NCBI GenBank assembly: GCA_002389785.1
Contig: DGQS01000085.1
Span: 1 to 8,898 of the forward strand
Reading direction: 5' to 3'
DNA length: 8,898 nt
DNA from: Bacteroidetes bacterium UBA4408
GTDB taxonomy: Bacteria; Bacteroidota; Bacteroidia; UBA4408
Shown here: one piece after another, positions 7,322 through 8,898 of the stretch
How positions within the stretch are numbered: the stretch's first letter is position 1
Layout of the letters: every line of letters begins with the position of its first letter
The notes under the pieces: model-generated
Databases searched by the model: none
What the model saw: the letters and a program-made list of their open reading frames with translations, nothing else
What the model was told of the DNA's origin: nothing
Made by a program: the position numbers and the translations under genes

Positions 7322-8062
7322 ATGAAAAACTCAAATCGAATTTGCTTTCTTTTGACAATTTTACTGATTAGTTCCTGTGGAATAAAACGTGGTTATGTTA
7401 GATTTAGCCAAAGAAAAAATGAACTTATTGCCACCGAAGCAATAAAATCTTTTTTAATAAAAAATCCACACCCTTCAATAGTTTTAAGAGTTCCTCAAGC
7501 CTCAATGGGTGCAACCCAGTCAGACCAAAACAGCTACATATATACTGCAATAGAAAAGGAATTAGTTCTTGGTGGTTTTCAACTTAAAGACCGGGGCTTA
7601 TTAAATCAAGTTGTGAACAGTCAAAGTGGACTTGATTATTCCAAAATTAGTGAATACACAGTTTTGATTTTGGAATTAGTAACTGTTGATACCAAAATCC
7701 CTTATGAAACCAACCGCGCATTTACAAAAAAAGATAAAGAGAGAATATTGAAACATATCAGCTATACTCGCTATGGTGCTACAATTGAATTCAAAATTAT
7801 CATTGTAAAAAATAATGAGTTTGGTGGAAGCTATTCGTTCATGTATTCACCATGCACCGAAAAAAATGACAATTGCTATTGCAAAGTTCCGTACAAGTAC
7901 GTCAAGAAATTCTATCCTGATGCAGCCGCAAATTTCTGTGGAATTGATAGGCGAAATGCAGCAAAAGCTGCTCCAGTCTTCTATGAAACCATCCCGCAAG
8001 ATGTTTTTGAATTATTTGTAAGGGACGGGGTTAAAAAAGTAATCAGTGAAATTAGGCACTAA
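7322..8062 (+). CDS. Lipoprotein with CsgG/TolB-N-like core and a cysteine cluster
   Basis: A 246-residue lipoprotein: signal and lipobox LISSC, with Cys19 as the lipidated residue. Residues 50-125 contain PSIVLRVPQ, then YTAIEKELVLGGFQLKDRGLL and YTVLILELVTV. This matches the order seen in CsgG-like and TolB N-terminal-like domains (strand, helix with an E-x-x-L pair, 'G-F-x-v-x-D-R' strand, then a strand after a loop). True CsgG forms the curli secretion pore, but nothing here shows the transmembrane hairpins, so only fold similarity is proposed. Residues 150-175 add two strands. A cluster of cysteines follows (178, 185, 187, 206) near YSPCTEKNDNCYCKVPYKY, perhaps disulfides or a metal site. 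The last 25 residues are an amphipathic helix (VFELFVRDGVKKVISEI). It starts 73 bases after the NlpC/P60 gene and could be in the same transcript. The call is uncertain at the family level. Confidence 0.7.
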   Translation: MKNSNRICFLLTILLISSCGIKRGYVRFSQRKNELIATEAIKSFLIKNPHPSIVLRVPQASMGATQSDQNSYIYTAIEKELVLGGFQLKDRGLLNQVVNSQSGLDYSKISEYTVLILELVTVDTKIPYETNRAFTKKDKERILKHISYTRYGATIEFKIIIVKNNEFGGSYSFMYSPCTEKNDNCYCKVPYKYVKKFYPDAAANFCGIDRRNAAKAAPVFYETIPQDVFELFVRDGVKKVISEIRH

Positions 8063-8297
8063 TTTTTCTTTTGAGATAGTTAATTCCTTATCTGAACTCA
8101 ACTGAATTTTAAAATGAGGAAATTTCTAATTGAAGTTGAAGGCTTGCTAATTAAAAAGGTAAAAAATCGAATATATATGATTCGGATGTAATAGTACAAT
8201 GGGTCAAAATATATATACAACTTAATATATCATTGTAATATCTTATAGTTGAATGATAAATGACTTAAATTATAAATAAATATTCTAATAAAATTCA
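8063..8297. other. 235-bp AT-rich gap upstream of the phosphoesterase gene
   Basis: No supported gene is present. The sequence is very AT-rich and includes the inverted repeat annotated at 8191-8241. TATAGTTG at about 8244-8251 is one base from the TAnnTTTG -7 consensus and lies some 45 bases before the ATG, but no properly spaced -33 TTG is seen. The change of neighbouring functions makes this a plausible promoter region for the phosphoesterase. Confidence 0.4.
8191..8241. repeat. Imperfect inverted repeat before the phosphoesterase gene
   Basis: TACAATG at 8195-8201 pairs with CATTGTA at 8231-8237. After a single G/A mismatch the arms extend outward by three more pairs (ATA with TAT), giving 10 of 11 bases matched. 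The 29-base interior contains further ATATAT self-complementarity (about 8209-8230). No T-tract follows, so it is more likely an operator or cruciform than a terminator; chance in AT-rich DNA cannot be excluded. Confidence 0.4.
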
Positions 8298-8898
8298 ATG
8301 AAAATGACAACAACTAAATCCAATAAAATTGCTTCAAGCAAAGAATCTGTTCATCGATTTGCTCATCCATTTTTTTCTACAGAACCTATCCTAAAACGAA
8401 AAAAAATTGCTGGCGTTGGCTCCCGAATGACTGACTATATTAAATCAAATCTTGAGCCTATTCCCAAAGCAAAAGGAAAATCAATCATAAACTTAAAAGA
8501 TGTAATTGGAGGTTCTGAAACCAAAGAAATTGAAAATCACGGATCAATTTCATTCCATTTTGTAGGAGATACAGGTCACGAAAATGGTGAAAATCAAGAA
8601 GCGGTTAGTGCTGCAATGAGTGAAGACTATAGCGCCTCGCATCCTGAAAAATCTCCTGCCTTATTTGTTCATCTAGGCGATGTAATATATTACAACAATA
8701 CTGATGAAGGATACCATGCTCAATTTTATGAGCCTTACAAAAAATATCCAGGGAAAATTATTGCAATTCCAGGGAACCATGATGGAGAATTATTTAAGTT
8801 TAATGGTCAAAGCACTGGACAAAAGAAAACATTAGAAGCATTTCAAAATAATTTTTGTCTTTCTTCTCCATCAATTCCCCCCACTCGTCCGCGTTTGC
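8298..8898 (+). CDS. Calcineurin-like metallophosphoesterase, purple-acid-phosphatase-type motifs (partial)
   Basis: This is the first 200 codons of a frame that is open to the window end. The metallophosphatase motifs appear in order: FHFVGDTGHE with Asp91, LFVHLGDVIYY with Asp128 and Tyr131, and IPGNHD with Asn160, His161 and Asp162. Together they match the GDxG, GDxxY and GNH(D/E) pattern of purple-acid-phosphatase-type enzymes, which hold a two-metal centre; the later VxxH and GHxH motifs would lie beyond the window. The enzyme should hydrolyse a phosphomonoester or phosphodiester, but the substrate cannot be told. There is no signal peptide: residues 1-83 are a basic, Ser/Lys-rich polar leader, so a cytoplasmic protein is predicted, unusual for classical purple acid phosphatases. 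ATG 8298 is preceded by an A-rich leader; ATG at 8304 is an alternative start. It is separated by 235 bases from the lipoprotein gene and is probably a separate transcription unit. Confidence 0.85.
   Translation, partial: MKMTTTKSNKIASSKESVHRFAHPFFSTEPILKRKKIAGVGSRMTDYIKSNLEPIPKAKGKSIINLKDVIGGSETKEIENHGSISFHFVGDTGHENGENQEAVSAAMSEDYSASHPEKSPALFVHLGDVIYYNNTDEGYHAQFYEPYKKYPGKIIAIPGNHDGELFKFNGQSTGQKKTLEAFQNNFCLSSPSIPPTRPRL

Noticed and set aside
7815..8021. 68-codon + strand frame inside the last lipoprotein gene
   Set aside because: Out of frame with a longer gene that has a lipobox and recognisable core; no own upstream region.
8114..8191. 25-codon frame in the gap before the phosphoesterase
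   Set aside because: Very short, AT-driven composition and no ribosome-binding or conserved feature; a chance frame is likelier.

Overview
The window looks like chromosome from a low-GC Bacteroidota bacterium, probably of the Saprospirales/Chitinophagales type. Evidence: two proteins end in type IX secretion (T9SS type A) sorting domains, at least four encoded proteins carry convincing or plausible lipoprotein signals, starts are preceded by A-rich leaders rather than Shine-Dalgarno boxes, and an IS21-family end resembles those common in this phylum. This placement is inference from protein style; no rRNA or other marker is present. Every gene lies on the + strand.

Region 1 (1-181) is the right end of an IS21-family element: the last codons of IstB, then two 25-bp-spaced terminal repeats. 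The element abuts an open frame that runs to 1942 and encodes a beta-helix protein with a T9SS sorting domain. That frame is open upstream of its first ATG and has lost its signal peptide, so the IS appears to have cut the gene in two. A second T9SS cargo gene (1947-3446, beta-propeller-like) starts 4 bases later and would be exposed to polarity from the insertion.

Region 2 (3480-5177) holds a small cysteine-rich lipoprotein, a 90-residue orphan without an export signal, and a predicted lipoprotein with a beta-rich C-terminal half. The last two are only 11 bases apart.

Region 3 (5432-8062) follows a 254-bp gap. It holds a 165-residue lipoprotein with an NTF2-like helical signature, a 419-residue NlpC/P60 cysteine-peptidase lipoprotein with an extra C-terminal beta domain, and a 246-residue lipoprotein with a CsgG/TolB-N-like core. 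Region 4 (8063-8898) has a 235-bp AT-rich gap with an imperfect inverted repeat. It is followed by the 5' part of a metallophosphoesterase whose first three motifs match the purple-acid-phosphatase pattern; this gene runs off the window.

Taken together the window is an accessory cell-envelope region: secreted surface proteins, lipoproteins and one wall-hydrolase-like enzyme. No complete known defence, secretion or metabolic system is visible. The best candidates for something new are the lipoprotein run around the NlpC/P60 protein and the orphan 90-residue protein. Any functional link among these genes is inferred from proximity only.
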